A DNA stretch of 64,000 bases from JASHPR01 sp963778075 (GCA_963778075.1 CAVZTJ010000005.1:310001-374000), one strand, 5' to 3'. Positions 16,485-25,157 are shown, counted from the stretch's first letter. The notes: a model not told the origin generated them from the sequence alone. Program-made: numbers and translations.

Positions 16485-17540
16485 ATGGGGCAGCGCAGCG
16501 GAGTCGGCCTGGTGGAGCTGGCCATCCTGGAGGCCCTTGACGCCAGGCGGGCCCGCTCGCGCGGCCGGGCGGTCTCGTGCGAGAAAGTCCTGGCCGCCCT
16601 GGAAGATGAGATCGGGCTGGCCCGCGGCTATGCCTACCAGGTGCTCATCGACCTCGCGCAGCCGTGGAAGCTGCCGGTCCCGTTGATCGAGGGAATCGGC
16701 AACTTCGGTTCCCGCGGAAACGATCCGCCGGCCAGCCCTCGCTACACCGAGGCGCGACTGTCCCCCGTCGGGCGGGTCGCCCTAGCGGCCGAGCGCGGCC
16801 AGATCGCGCCGGTTCCCATCGGGATGATCAACGGCAACACTCACCGGGAGGGCATCCGGCCGCCGTTTCGGCCTGCTGCCGTCATTGACGCGATCCGGCA
16901 GGTCCTGCTCAAGCCGCGGCTGTCCGGGTCGCTGATCACCGGCATCGTGGGCCCGCCCGAGTTCATCACCGGCTGCACAGTGACCGGCGATCTGGCCGCA
17001 CTCGCCGCAGGGCAGCACGCTGAACTCGGCCTGCACGCCAGGGTCACGGTCACCGACGCCGCTCACGTCCGAGACCGCGTGACCAAGGCAGCCGTCCCCG
17101 GACACCGGCCGCCGGGCTTCACCCGGGATCCCGGCCGCCAGGTGATCGTCATCGACAAGTTCCCGCCCTACGCCAACACCGACGACGTCGGCCTCAGCAT
17201 CGGCAAACGCGCCGAGGAACACGCCTGGCAGGCCCGCAACCCGGAACTGGCCGCCCTCACCGGACTGCCGATCACCGATGTGCACAATCTCAGCGCCCGA
17301 GGCGATTACTGGTATGTGTGCCTGCCAGCTGACGGCACACCGCCGGAGGTGCTGCGCGACCAGCTCCTGAAGGTGCACGGCGTGAGCATCTACATAACGA
17401 CCCGGCTGCCCCGGCCACTGCCCGCCATGATCAGAACCTGGGTCCGCACCTATCAGCAGGAAGACCTGCCGGGCGGCCTGACAGCACTCGAGATCGCCCT
17501 GGCATCCCGCCAGCAACGGCGCCTGATGGCGACATGCTGA
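16485..17540 (+). CDS. Small stand-alone GyrA/ParC-like protein with catalytic Tyr
   Basis: I chose the ATG at 16485 (351 residues), 2 bases after the NTase stop. Residues 58-92 read like the type IIA topoisomerase cleavage core: AQPW, then VPLIEGIGNFGSRGNDPPAS and PRYTEARLS, with the DNA-linking Tyr at about residue 87. Later parts follow the GyrA order: IVGPPEFITGC (GPDFPTGG in GyrA), QVIVIDKFPPYANTDD, and a tower-like segment. Full GyrA has 800+ residues; this one lacks the HPHGD helix region, the coiled-coil gate and the DNA-wrapping domain, and no GyrB-like gene is near. It may nick or bind DNA, or mimic gyrase. Not a degraded gyrA: the frame is intact and the paired gene is too. Confidence 0.65.
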   Translation: MGQRSGVGLVELAILEALDARRARSRGRAVSCEKVLAALEDEIGLARGYAYQVLIDLAQPWKLPVPLIEGIGNFGSRGNDPPASPRYTEARLSPVGRVALAAERGQIAPVPIGMINGNTHREGIRPPFRPAAVIDAIRQVLLKPRLSGSLITGIVGPPEFITGCTVTGDLAALAAGQHAELGLHARVTVTDAAHVRDRVTKAAVPGHRPPGFTRDPGRQVIVIDKFPPYANTDDVGLSIGKRAEEHAWQARNPELAALTGLPITDVHNLSARGDYWYVCLPADGTPPEVLRDQLLKVHGVSIYITTRLPRPLPAMIRTWVRTYQQEDLPGGLTALEIALASRQQRRLMATC

Positions 17541-17577
17541 GCTGGGTGAACAGCCGCTAGTACGATACGTCGGGACC

Positions 17578-17946
17578 CTACGGCTCGAATACCTGACGGA
17601 TCTCGATTTCGCCCTCCGCGCCGTACTCGCCAGGGTAGATCCGGGAAAGCGCCTCGAACGGGGCACGCGTGGCCCATTCGACGGCCTCCTCCATCGAGTT
17701 CACCTGGAGAATCCAGTAGCCCGCGGTCAGCTTCTTCGACTCGTCAAACGGACCATTGATGACGGCGCGGCTCCCCCCGGAGAACTTGACACGCCGTCCC
17801 TCAGCGCTTGGGAGGAGCCCCGCGAGGTCGACGAGCACTCCGGCCTGCTTGAGATCGTCGTTGTACCTGCCCATCGCGGTGAGCAGTTCGTCGCTGGGCA
17901 CTGCGTCCGCTTCTGGATCACCCTTGATCATCAACATCACTCGCAT
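17578..17946 (-). CDS. YciI-family (YCII/DGPF) protein
   Basis: The gene has 122 residues. It begins MRVMLMIKGDPEADAVPSDE, has the family phrase INGPFDESKKLTAGYWILQV in place of the usual DGPF block, and ends with an EIRQVFEP strand. YciI-like proteins have a ferredoxin-like fold and are often partnered with ECF sigma factors; here no sigma gene adjoins. The exact chemistry is unknown. Its promoter lies in the region with the CTAGGG repeats, shared with the divergent membrane protein operon. Confidence 0.8.
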   Translation of the reverse strand: MRVMLMIKGDPEADAVPSDELLTAMGRYNDDLKQAGVLVDLAGLLPSAEGRRVKFSGGSRAVINGPFDESKKLTAGYWILQVNSMEEAVEWATRAPFEALSRIYPGEYGAEGEIEIRQVFEP

Positions 17947-18170
17947 GCCGTTCGTCCTCCTCGCTTATGCCGGAACCTCTGTGTTAGGCCATTTCCACGC
18001 GTACCAGGCAATACCTGCCGTGGTGGCAATCATTATGATTGAGAAGAAGGCATACGCCAGAGTCGGCGTTTTGTTTTCATCGGGCGATCCCCTCGGTGAT
18101 TGGAGGGTAGCTGGCCGCGTCTGCAGGAGTGGTCATGTCTCGATAGTGACGGGCCGGGGCGGCGCAGTCG

Positions 18171-18287
18171 CTAGGGAGATCCCTAGGGTCGGTCCCTAGC
18201 TTTGCCCGGCGCCGCTGACGTGCGGGTTTCCGGGGCCTCCCGCCGCGAGGCGCGAAGTCTAGGGCCGAACCCCAGGGCCTTCCCTAG
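18171..18287. promoter_or_regulatory. Array of CTAGGG/CCCTAG inverted repeats (candidate operators)
   Basis: Two overlapping inverted repeats, CTAGGG-AGAT-CCCTAG (18171-18186) and CTAGGG-TCGGT-CCCTAG (18183-18199), are followed by a wider pair, CTAGGG at 18259-18264 and CCCTAG at 18282-18287. They lie 79-195 bases upstream of the gene at 18366. Such spaced palindromes look like binding sites of a dimeric regulator (for example MarR, PadR or LAL-type). Which protein binds is unknown. The part from 17947 to 18170 holds no gene. Confidence 0.55.
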
Positions 18288-18365
18288 CGACACTGCTGCA
18301 CGCCCCCGGCCAGGGTTGAGACACGGCAGCCGGAGGTCGGCCGTCGATAAGACCAGGAGACCGAT

Positions 18366-19214
18366 ATGCACGACAGGAAATCCCTTGCCTACGCACCGTC
18401 GGCTTCCGACCCGCGATCCAGCGCGGGTGCGCGGGGCGGCCACCTCAGCCGATCGGAGCATCCTGCAGGCAAGGCAGTCCGGGCTCGCCAGCGGATACTG
18501 GCCGTCTTCCTGCCGGTCACGGCGGTGCTCTACATCAGCTGTGAGGCGCTGGACCCCAGGGGCACCGACCAGGTGGTCACCAGCATGGCCGTCGCGTTCC
18601 GGCTGTTGCCGATCGCAGCGGCCCATCCCTCCCAGCTGTACCTGGCGGGGTCGCTGTCGCTGCTGGCACTGGGCGGGCTGGCCGTGTCGTATGCCGCGAT
18701 CGCGTTGCTGGTCACCGGCCGGGGCTGGGTGATCGCCACCGTGGCGGCGATGCTGGGAGCCGTGGGCGCGTTCGCCGGGGCCCTGTACAACGTCCTGGTC
18801 GGGGTCAACCTCGCGGCGGCGGCGTCGGCGCATATGACCCAGATCGCGGCGGCCCGGTTCCTGGTGACCAGCTTCGGTTCCGGGCCCGCTCACCTCGCCG
18901 AGTATGTCTATCTCGCCAGTGAGTACACCGCGCCGGTGTTGATGGGGATCGCGCTGTGGCGCAGCCGCGCCGTGCCGCGCTGGCTGGCGGTCTTGTTCAC
19001 CGTCGGGCTGGAGCTCGCCGAGGCCATGGGATCCTACGGCCCGATAGTCGTGCTGTTCATGCTGCCGTTCGCCGTCGCGATGACCCTGCTCGCGGTCTGG
19101 ATCTGGCGCTCCGCCGCCCGCCCCGCTGCCCCGCTCGACGACACAGTGCCCGCGCCATCGGCGGCGGCGCCGGACTCCGCGGCCACGTCGCTGCGCACGA
19201 ACTCAGGGAGCTGA
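18366..19214 (+). CDS. Multi-pass membrane protein (hypothetical)
   Basis: The gene has 282 residues. After a ~45-residue polar N-terminus there are six to seven hydrophobic helices, among them ILAVFLPVTAVLYISCEALD, LYLAGSLSLLALGGLAVSYA and VIATVAAMLGAVGAFAGALY, with a Ser/Ala/Pro-rich tail. The size and layout are like DUF4386-type membrane proteins of actinomycetes, but I cannot confirm this. The stop is 1 base before the start of the serine hydrolase, so they are one operon, probably controlled by the CTAGGG sites upstream. Confidence 0.6.
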   Translation: MHDRKSLAYAPSASDPRSSAGARGGHLSRSEHPAGKAVRARQRILAVFLPVTAVLYISCEALDPRGTDQVVTSMAVAFRLLPIAAAHPSQLYLAGSLSLLALGGLAVSYAAIALLVTGRGWVIATVAAMLGAVGAFAGALYNVLVGVNLAAAASAHMTQIAAARFLVTSFGSGPAHLAEYVYLASEYTAPVLMGIALWRSRAVPRWLAVLFTVGLELAEAMGSYGPIVVLFMLPFAVAMTLLAVWIWRSAARPAAPLDDTVPAPSAAAPDSAATSLRTNSGS

Positions 19215-19215
19215 C

Positions 19216-20463
19216 ATGAGAACCGGAAACCGGCCCGCGTTGCGAAGGAAGGCCCGGAACAAGCTGGTCACCGCCGCGGCGACCTGCGCCCTGCTCGCAA
19301 CGGCCGGGATGGCCTTGGCCGGCCCCGCCAGCGCCTCGGCCTGCCCGGCCCCCCAGAGCGGTGCCGCGCTGCGGGCTGCGCTGCGCGGTGACCTGCACCG
19401 GTACCTGACCGCCCGGCGCACCGCCGAGCACATTTCCGCGGTGTCGCTGCGGGTCACCTTCCCCGGCTCCCGGCCGGCCATCACCCTGGCCGCCGGCACT
19501 ATCCGCTACAACGGCGGGCCGCCGGTGTCTCCCCGGGCGCTGTGGGAGATCGGCAGCAATACCAAGGCGTTCACCTCGGTGATCCTGCTCCAGCTCGAAG
19601 CCGAGGGCAAGCTGTCGATCAGTGACCAGATCGGCCGGTGGCTGCCGCAGTACCCAGCCTGGCGCCACATCACCATCCGCCAGCTGCTCGACATGACCAG
19701 CCGCATCCCCGACTACCTCTACCAGCCCGCCTTCATCGCTGCCTTCGCCGCCGACCAGCGCACCCGCTTCACCGCCGCCCAGCTTGTCTCCTACGCCGTC
19801 GGCCTCCCGCTCGGCCCGAAGGGTTACGCCTACTCCAACACCGATTACCTCCTCGCCCAGATGATCATCGAGAAGATCACTCACCACTCCTACGCCAGCC
19901 AGCTCAGCCGCCGGATCACCGGCCCGCTGCGGCTGGCCACCACCTGCCTGGCGCCCTATACCTGCCCCGCCTCCGATGCGGGCCGGATGCCGGCCGGGTA
20001 CTTCTATATCGCCGGCGCCCCGCCGTCTCTGATCGGCAAAGCCATGCCGCCGCTCGCCCTGACCTGGGCCCAGGCCGCCGGGGGCATCGTCAGCTCGCTG
20101 GCCGACATGACCACCTGGGACCGCGCCCTCTACACCGGGCAGCTCCTGCCGGCCCGCCAGCAGCACCAGCTCGAATCCCTGGTCTCCATAGCCACGGGCA
20201 AGCCCATCCGCCGCGCCACCGCCGCCGACCCGCGCGGCTACGGGCTCGGCGTCGAGCAGCAGTTTTCCCGGCAGACGGGCACCTTCTGGACCTACGAAGG
20301 CCAGGCGTTCGGCGCCCGGGTCATCCACCTGTACTTCCCGCGCACCGGCATGCTCATCGCCGTCGCCGCCAACAGCAGCACCATCACCAACGACGATCTG
20401 ACCGACCTGGTCGACACCGTCTTCCAGACCCTGCAACACGCAGGCGTGATACCCGGCAGCTGA
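19216..20463 (+). CDS. Secreted serine hydrolase (class C beta-lactamase / DD-peptidase family)
   Basis: The gene has 415 residues. A Sec signal peptide spans about residues 1-42 (basic start, LVTAAATCALLATAGMALAG core, ASASA cleavage area). The catalytic SxxK is SNTK in WEIGSNTKAFTSVILLQLE; the YxN motif is YSN in GYAYSNTDYLLAQ; near the C-terminus YEGQAFGARVIH stands where HxG/KTG occurs in the family. The product is likely an extracellular D-alanyl-D-alanine carboxypeptidase or esterase. It follows the membrane protein without a gap and ends before a 36-base palindrome. Confidence 0.85.
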   Translation: MRTGNRPALRRKARNKLVTAAATCALLATAGMALAGPASASACPAPQSGAALRAALRGDLHRYLTARRTAEHISAVSLRVTFPGSRPAITLAAGTIRYNGGPPVSPRALWEIGSNTKAFTSVILLQLEAEGKLSISDQIGRWLPQYPAWRHITIRQLLDMTSRIPDYLYQPAFIAAFAADQRTRFTAAQLVSYAVGLPLGPKGYAYSNTDYLLAQMIIEKITHHSYASQLSRRITGPLRLATTCLAPYTCPASDAGRMPAGYFYIAGAPPSLIGKAMPPLALTWAQAAGGIVSSLADMTTWDRALYTGQLLPARQQHQLESLVSIATGKPIRRATAADPRGYGLGVEQQFSRQTGTFWTYEGQAFGARVIHLYFPRTGMLIAVAANSSTITNDDLTDLVDTVFQTLQHAGVIPGS

Positions 20464-20474
20464 AAGCCCGGCAG

Positions 20475-20510
20475 CCGATACCTGACAGGTCGCGACCTGG
20501 CAGGTATCGG
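20475..20510. terminator. 36-bp near-perfect palindrome behind the serine hydrolase gene
   Basis: CCGATACCTGACAGGTCG pairs with CGACCTGGCAGGTATCGG (17 of 18 bases), with no loop beyond the centre. It starts 12 bases after the stop codon, as expected for a terminator. Its position 154 bases ahead of the LuxR gene and the internal repeated CAGGT/ACCTG half-sites also allow an operator role. Confidence 0.55.
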
Positions 20511-20663
20511 TGTCGGCGGCGCGCCGGGGTTGACTTCGCCCGCCCTTTTCGTTGCTCCCGGCTCTTCAGCCGGCGCCCCTACCCGGCCGCCGTCCGGTTA
20601 GATCAGGCTTGCCGGCCGGCGGAGAAGTTGCGCCGGGGTGCGCGGGTGCCCACACTGGCGTGA

Positions 20664-23438
20664 GTGGACCATTTCGTCGGCCGTGCGGGAGAGCTGGCGA
20701 TCCTCAATGCCGAAATGCAGGCGGTACAGGCTGGGCACCCCCGGTTCGTCCTGGTAGAGGGCGAGGCGGGAATCGGCAAATCCAGCCTGCTGTCGCGGTT
20801 TACGGCAGCGCACCCGCAGACGTGCGTGCTGCGGGCTAGCGGTGATCAAGCGGAAATGCTCCTGGCCTGGGGTCTCATCGATCAGCTCCTGTCTGCCGCC
20901 GGTGCGGTGACTGCGACCGGCGCTTCCCCCGCCGGGGTAGCACGGCGGATGGATGCCGACGCGATGGCCGTCGGCGCGCACGTTGTGACGGCCCTTGGCG
21001 ACCTGCAGGCCAGCGACAAGGTCATCGTTGTGGTGGTCGACGACCTGCACTGGTCTGATGAACCGTCGGCCCGGGCCCTGCTGTTCGCTTTGCGGCGCAT
21101 GCGAGCCGACCGGGTACTGGGGCTGGTGTCGGCCAGGCCCGGTGAGCTGAGCCGCCTGGGCGAAGGATGGAGCCGGTTCGCCGCCGGCGACGACCGGGTC
21201 ACCCGGCTGCCGCTTAATGGCCTGAGCGGCCCGGATCTGGTGGCCATGGCGCAGGCACTTGGCGTCGGTGAACTTTCCGGCCGGGTTGTCGCGCAGCTGC
21301 TCGATCACACCGGCGGCAACGCGCTGCATTGTCGGGCCCTGCTCGAAGAACTGGGCACCGACGGGCTGGCGCGGGCCGATGATGATCTTCCCGCGCCCCG
21401 CGAGCTGGCCAGCGTGGTCGTAGCCCGGCTGCGAGCGCTTTCCGAGCCAGCTCAGGGGCTCGTCGCCGCCGCTGCCGTCCTCGGCCGCAGCTGTCCACTG
21501 GCGACCGCGGCCGCCCTGGCCGGTGTCGCCGACCCGCTCGCAGCCCTCGACGAAGCAGACGCGGCGGGCTTGCTGGCAGGAGACCGGCCTGGCCCGGACT
21601 CCCTTATCGCCTTCGTCCATCCGCTCATCCACGCGGCCGTCCGCGATGACCTCGGATCGGCCCGGCGCCACCAGCTGCACCAAGCCGCGGCCACCCTGGT
21701 TCCCGCGCCCGCCGCGCTGCACCACCGGGTGGCCGCCACCATCGGGCCGGACGACACCCTGGCCGGTGACCTGGAGGAAGCGGCCCGGCAGGCAATCGCG
21801 GCGGGCACGACCGCACAGGCCGCCGCGTGGCTGGCGCAGGCATCGGCGGCGAGCACGGCCCGCGCCGAGCAAGAACGCCGGCTGCTCGACGCTATGGCGA
21901 CGCTAGTGGACAGCGCCGATGTCGCCGGGGCCGTGGCCCTGTGGCCGCAGGTCGCCCGGCTCGGCCCGAGCGCCCGGCGCAGCGGCTTGCGCGGCCGTCT
22001 GGATCTGCTGTGCGGACGAGGGGCGATCGTGGAGGCTCATCTGCTGGAAGCCTGGCAGGCCCACGACCCGGACACCGAACCGCTGGTCGGAGCGGCCGCG
22101 GCCAGCTCGCTAGCCGCCTATCTGTGCACATTGCGCCGGGTCGAGGAGGCGCTGGCCTGGGGCGAGCGGGCCGTCACCGCCAGCGCCGGGCATCCGGCTG
22201 CGCTCTTGCAGGCCGAGATGATGGTTGCGCTGAGCCTGACCCTGGCCGGGCGCGGCCCGGAGGGCATGGCCCGGCTGGAGGGCCTGGCCCCGGCCGCTAC
22301 CGAGGTGCCCCTGGAGCTTACTGACGGGCTGGTCATGCGGGGGATGTGCCGGTTGTTCACCGATGACATGACCGGCGCGATGAGCGACCTGTCGGTAGGC
22401 GTGGACCGGCTGCGGGCCGGCGTGAGCTCGCACCATCCCGGCCACTGCCTGGTCTATCTCAGCGACGCCGAGTACCGCATCGGCGCCTGGGACGACGCGC
22501 TCATGCACTGCGAGCTGGCTGTCTCGCTGGCCCGTGATTCGGACCGGACCTGGGACTCCGCCTTCATGCACGGCTATGCCGCCCTGGTTCCCGCCGCGCG
22601 CGGAGACTGGCAGCGGGCCAGCGCTCACGTCGAGGCATCCCGGGCCGCGGCCCATGCCTTCGGGACGGGAACCGGGGTTACCATCGCGGCGATGGCCGGC
22701 GCCGAGCTGGCGCTGGCCCGCGGTGACATGCAAGCAGTGCTCGCGGCCACGGAACCCGCCAGGGCGCTCGGCCGGGCCGAGGTCGCGGGCGTGGCCGACT
22801 GGCGCCCGCTGGAGGCCGAGGCCCTGATCGGCCTGGGCCGCCAAGAAGATGCCGAGGCGGCCCTTGCGGAGCTCGACGCCGCCATCCCGGCCTGCGGCCG
22901 GCCCTCGGCCAGCATGACGGCGAACCGCCTGCGCGGTGACCTGGCCGTTCTCCAGGGCGACCTCGAGCGAGCCGGAAGCTACTTCGCCGCCGCCTGGGAG
23001 CTGGCCCGGGACCTGCCGCTGCCGTTCCAGCGTGCCCTGCTGGAACGGGATGACGGCCGCCGACTGCGGCGCACCGGTGATCGGCAGCGCGCGGTCCGCC
23101 GGCTCCGGCAGGCGCGCGACCATATGGCGGCCCTCGGCGCCCGGCCGCATGTAGCGGCGTGCGAGCGGGAGCTTGCACTCTGCGGAGCCGAGATAAGGCC
23201 CGAACAGCGGCCAGCCTGGAACCTGACCGCCTCGGAACTGGCCGTAGCCCGCCTGGTCTGCACCGGCCGGTCGAACCGGGAGGTGGCCGCCGACCTGTAT
23301 GTCAGCGTCAAAGCCGTCGAATTCCACCTCGGGCATATCTTCGACAAGATCGGAATCCGGTCCCGCAAGGACCTTGCAAGCCGGCTGGCATCACCCGGCT
23401 CGGGAACGGCAGCCGCGGACGGCCACACGTTCGTCTAG
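20664..23438 (+). CDS. LAL-type LuxR transcriptional regulator with AAA ATPase domain
   Basis: The gene has 924 residues from a GTG at 20664. The N-terminal ATPase has Walker A GEAGIGKSS (FVLVEGEAGIGKSSLLSRF) and Walker B VIVVVDDLHWSDEPS. A long TPR-like helical middle follows. The C-terminal ~60 residues are a LuxR/NarL HTH: LTASELAVARLVCTGRSNRE, then VAADLYVSVKAVEFHLGHIF and DKIGIRSRKDLA. Large ATP-binding LuxR proteins are pathway or nutrient activators in actinomycetes that respond to inducer binding in the middle region. The target is unknown; the serine hydrolase operon immediately upstream on the same strand is the nearest candidate. Confidence 0.9.
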   Translation: MDHFVGRAGELAILNAEMQAVQAGHPRFVLVEGEAGIGKSSLLSRFTAAHPQTCVLRASGDQAEMLLAWGLIDQLLSAAGAVTATGASPAGVARRMDADAMAVGAHVVTALGDLQASDKVIVVVVDDLHWSDEPSARALLFALRRMRADRVLGLVSARPGELSRLGEGWSRFAAGDDRVTRLPLNGLSGPDLVAMAQALGVGELSGRVVAQLLDHTGGNALHCRALLEELGTDGLARADDDLPAPRELASVVVARLRALSEPAQGLVAAAAVLGRSCPLATAAALAGVADPLAALDEADAAGLLAGDRPGPDSLIAFVHPLIHAAVRDDLGSARRHQLHQAAATLVPAPAALHHRVAATIGPDDTLAGDLEEAARQAIAAGTTAQAAAWLAQASAASTARAEQERRLLDAMATLVDSADVAGAVALWPQVARLGPSARRSGLRGRLDLLCGRGAIVEAHLLEAWQAHDPDTEPLVGAAAASSLAAYLCTLRRVEEALAWGERAVTASAGHPAALLQAEMMVALSLTLAGRGPEGMARLEGLAPAATEVPLELTDGLVMRGMCRLFTDDMTGAMSDLSVGVDRLRAGVSSHHPGHCLVYLSDAEYRIGAWDDALMHCELAVSLARDSDRTWDSAFMHGYAALVPAARGDWQRASAHVEASRAAAHAFGTGTGVTIAAMAGAELALARGDMQAVLAATEPARALGRAEVAGVADWRPLEAEALIGLGRQEDAEAALAELDAAIPACGRPSASMTANRLRGDLAVLQGDLERAGSYFAAAWELARDLPLPFQRALLERDDGRRLRRTGDRQRAVRRLRQARDHMAALGARPHVAACERELALCGAEIRPEQRPAWNLTASELAVARLVCTGRSNREVAADLYVSVKAVEFHLGHIFDKIGIRSRKDLASRLASPGSGTAAADGHTFV

Positions 23439-23465
23439 CTGGCCTCCAGCACAGCGAGGTCGCGG
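23435..23465. repeat. 31-bp copy of the DinB gene 3' end
   Basis: This stretch, starting within the LuxR stop codon, matches 24277-24307 at 28 of 31 bases; the latter encodes the DinB tail RDLAVLEAS and its stop. It is a short duplicated or converted tract lying 0.8 kb from its source. Confidence 0.5.
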
Positions 23466-23533
23466 TGACGCCGGTTTTGCCGTCGGAGCTGCGGGCTTGG
23501 CTTGTTAAGGTCCAAGGAACTAGGGGGGTTGCC

Positions 23534-23841
23534 ATGGCGCGGAAGATGCCGTTCCGGATGGGGGCCGACGCCAGTTGCAGCGATGGAGCCTGCGGCCATG
23601 TGAGCCGCATAATCGTCAACCCGGTCACCCGAGAGGTCACTCAGCTCGTACTCGACCAGAGGCGTCGGAATGACTCAGGAAGACTAGTCTCCTCCAGGAG
23701 GGACATGCGTTGGGCCGCAAGGAAGTGGCTGTCCCAATCGGCGCTGTGACTAAGATCGGGACCCTTCTTATCCATCTCAGCCTCACCAAACGCCAGGTGA
23801 AAGATTTGCCGTCCGTGGACATTGACCCGGCACACGGCTAA
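23534..23841 (+). pseudogene. PRC-barrel-like protein, frameshifted
   Basis: From the ATG at 23534: MPFRMGADASCSDGACGHVS then RIIVNPVTREVTQLV, the start of a PRC-barrel-type domain with its GxVxRIIVNP strand. The frame is lost near 23650; the second half continues as SLLQEGHALGRKEVAVPIGA and LSLTKRQVKDLPSVDID, stop 23839-23841. The second half is a paralogue of the fragment at 27560-27796. These small proteins bind other proteins or RNA through the barrel; function here is lost. The 3' end overlaps the Fic relic by 4 bases. Confidence 0.55.
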
Positions 23842-24250
23842 CTGCGGGCGAACGCGATCAGAGCCCTGAGGTCTCGATCTGTATCGGCTGCTTGAAGTGC
23901 GGCAATGTAATTGCGGCGCATCTGGCTTGGCTCGATAAGGGAGGCTCCGCCCCAGGTGAACCGAGGCCCGCCGAGGGCCAAGATGAGCGCATCCGAGGCC
24001 AGCCGTGACCACCGGCCGTTGCCATTGGGGAATGGGTGAGTGACGACCAGGCGGTATCCGAACCTGACCGCACATTCGTCATCGCCGTAGCGCCCTGAAG
24101 TGGTGTCAGCAAGCCAAGCGCGCACGTCGGCCTCGAGGTTGTGCATATCTGCGCGTATTTGCCAGTAGGGCACGCCGAGGTTTCGGTTAGTCGTCCGGTA
24201 CTGGCCTGCCTAGGTCCACACCTCGCCGTACATCCGCCTGTGCAGATTCT
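23838..24250 (-). pseudogene. Fic-domain protein (mobile mystery protein B type), truncated with an amber codon
   Basis: The Fic core is intact from the ATG at 24173: RFGYRLVVTHPFPNGNGRWS holds HPFxxGNGR, the AMP-transfer motif. Upstream, the same frame gives LHRRMYGEVWT, a TAG, then AGQYRTTNRNLGVPYWQIRA; related proteins have Trp or another residue at the stop. The first ~70 residues of the usual ~190-200 are missing beyond 24250, where DinB sequence begins. In other genomes this type pairs with a helix-turn-helix protein A, which is absent. Translation from 24173 would give an N-terminally shortened protein. Confidence 0.65.
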
Positions 24251-24276
24251 TCAGCCACGCTTCCCTCACTGGCTGC

Positions 24277-25104
24277 CTAGCTGGCTTCCAGCACGGCCAG
24301 GTCGCGGACAGCGAACCGGTAGTGCTCCATCTCCTCTTCCATCACCACGGCGATGCAGTCGATCACCGTGCGCTCCTCCTCCGGGTAACCGGGAGCAGGC
24401 GAGCGCTGGCACGGCCGTCCCAGGTCGGCGTCGGTCAGGCCCGCCACGATGCGCCGCATCACAGCCATCCTGTCGGCGCGGGCGGCCAGGATGTCGGCGT
24501 AGCCAGGCTGCGCCGACAAATCGATGCCAAGCGCGTCCGCGTCCGCCGCCGGATACCAGCTCTGCGGCAGCCCGAGCCGGTGGTAGGGCATTTCCTCATC
24601 CAGCACTGTCCGGCTGGCCCACGCGTCGGTGATGAAAATCAGATGACGCAGTGTCTGCGTGAATGACCATTCCTCGTTGACCTGCTGATTCAGCGCTGCC
24701 GCAGGCAGCTGCCTGGCTCGCTCGGTTGCCTGCGCCCACAGCCGCTCGATCGTGTCCCAGAGCGCGCGGACATCGTCGGCCGTCTGGCCCTCGCGGAGCT
24801 GCGCGCGCTCGGGGTGCCGCCGGTCCAGCTCAGCGTTGACGAAATCGGTCACGTCGACGCCGTTGACTGTGACGTTGCTGAGGTAACCGGAGATGCTCAC
24901 GTTCACCAGCCAGCAGTCCCGGATCGTGACGCCGGTCATGTCGCAGTCGGTGAACCGGGCGCCGCGCAGGTCCGCGACGTCCAACCGGGCTCCCCGGTAC
25001 TGCTCGCTGCCGCCGCCCTCGCCAGCGTAGAACCGGTGCGGTCCGAACTGGGCCTCCGCCGGCTCGTCGGGAGAGGCGGACGCCGAGTCGCTGATTGGTG
25101 TCAT
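24277..25104 (-). CDS. DinB-family protein with N-terminal pentapeptide-like region
   Basis: The gene has 275 residues. The N-terminal ~90 residues carry pentapeptide-type repeats (ARLDVADLRGARFTDCDMTG, VTIRDCWLVNVSISG). The rest is a DinB four-helix domain: NEEWSFTQTLRHLIFITDAW with a metal-type His, and CIAVVMEEEMEHYRFAVRDL with a second His. DinB/YfiT proteins bind a metal and include thiol-dependent transferases. The fusion of pentapeptide part to DinB is known in actinomycetes. It is divergent from the RHH gene. The 3' end is duplicated at 23435-23465. Confidence 0.8.
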   Translation of the reverse strand: MTPISDSASASPDEPAEAQFGPHRFYAGEGGGSEQYRGARLDVADLRGARFTDCDMTGVTIRDCWLVNVSISGYLSNVTVNGVDVTDFVNAELDRRHPERAQLREGQTADDVRALWDTIERLWAQATERARQLPAAALNQQVNEEWSFTQTLRHLIFITDAWASRTVLDEEMPYHRLGLPQSWYPAADADALGIDLSAQPGYADILAARADRMAVMRRIVAGLTDADLGRPCQRSPAPGYPEEERTVIDCIAVVMEEEMEHYRFAVRDLAVLEAS

Positions 25105-25157
25105 GGGCTTGAAGGTAGCGCTGACCTCGGACAGTCTTCACACCTTGCCGCTAGGCT

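Noticed and set aside
19057..20439. Long leftward open frame opposite the serine hydrolase
   Set aside because: It is a GC-rich antisense shadow: no domain, extreme Gly/Arg/Ala composition, and the sense strand has a signal peptide and catalytic motifs.
22110..23336. Long leftward open frame opposite the LuxR gene
   Set aside because: Antisense shadow; the sense frame contains Walker and HTH motifs.
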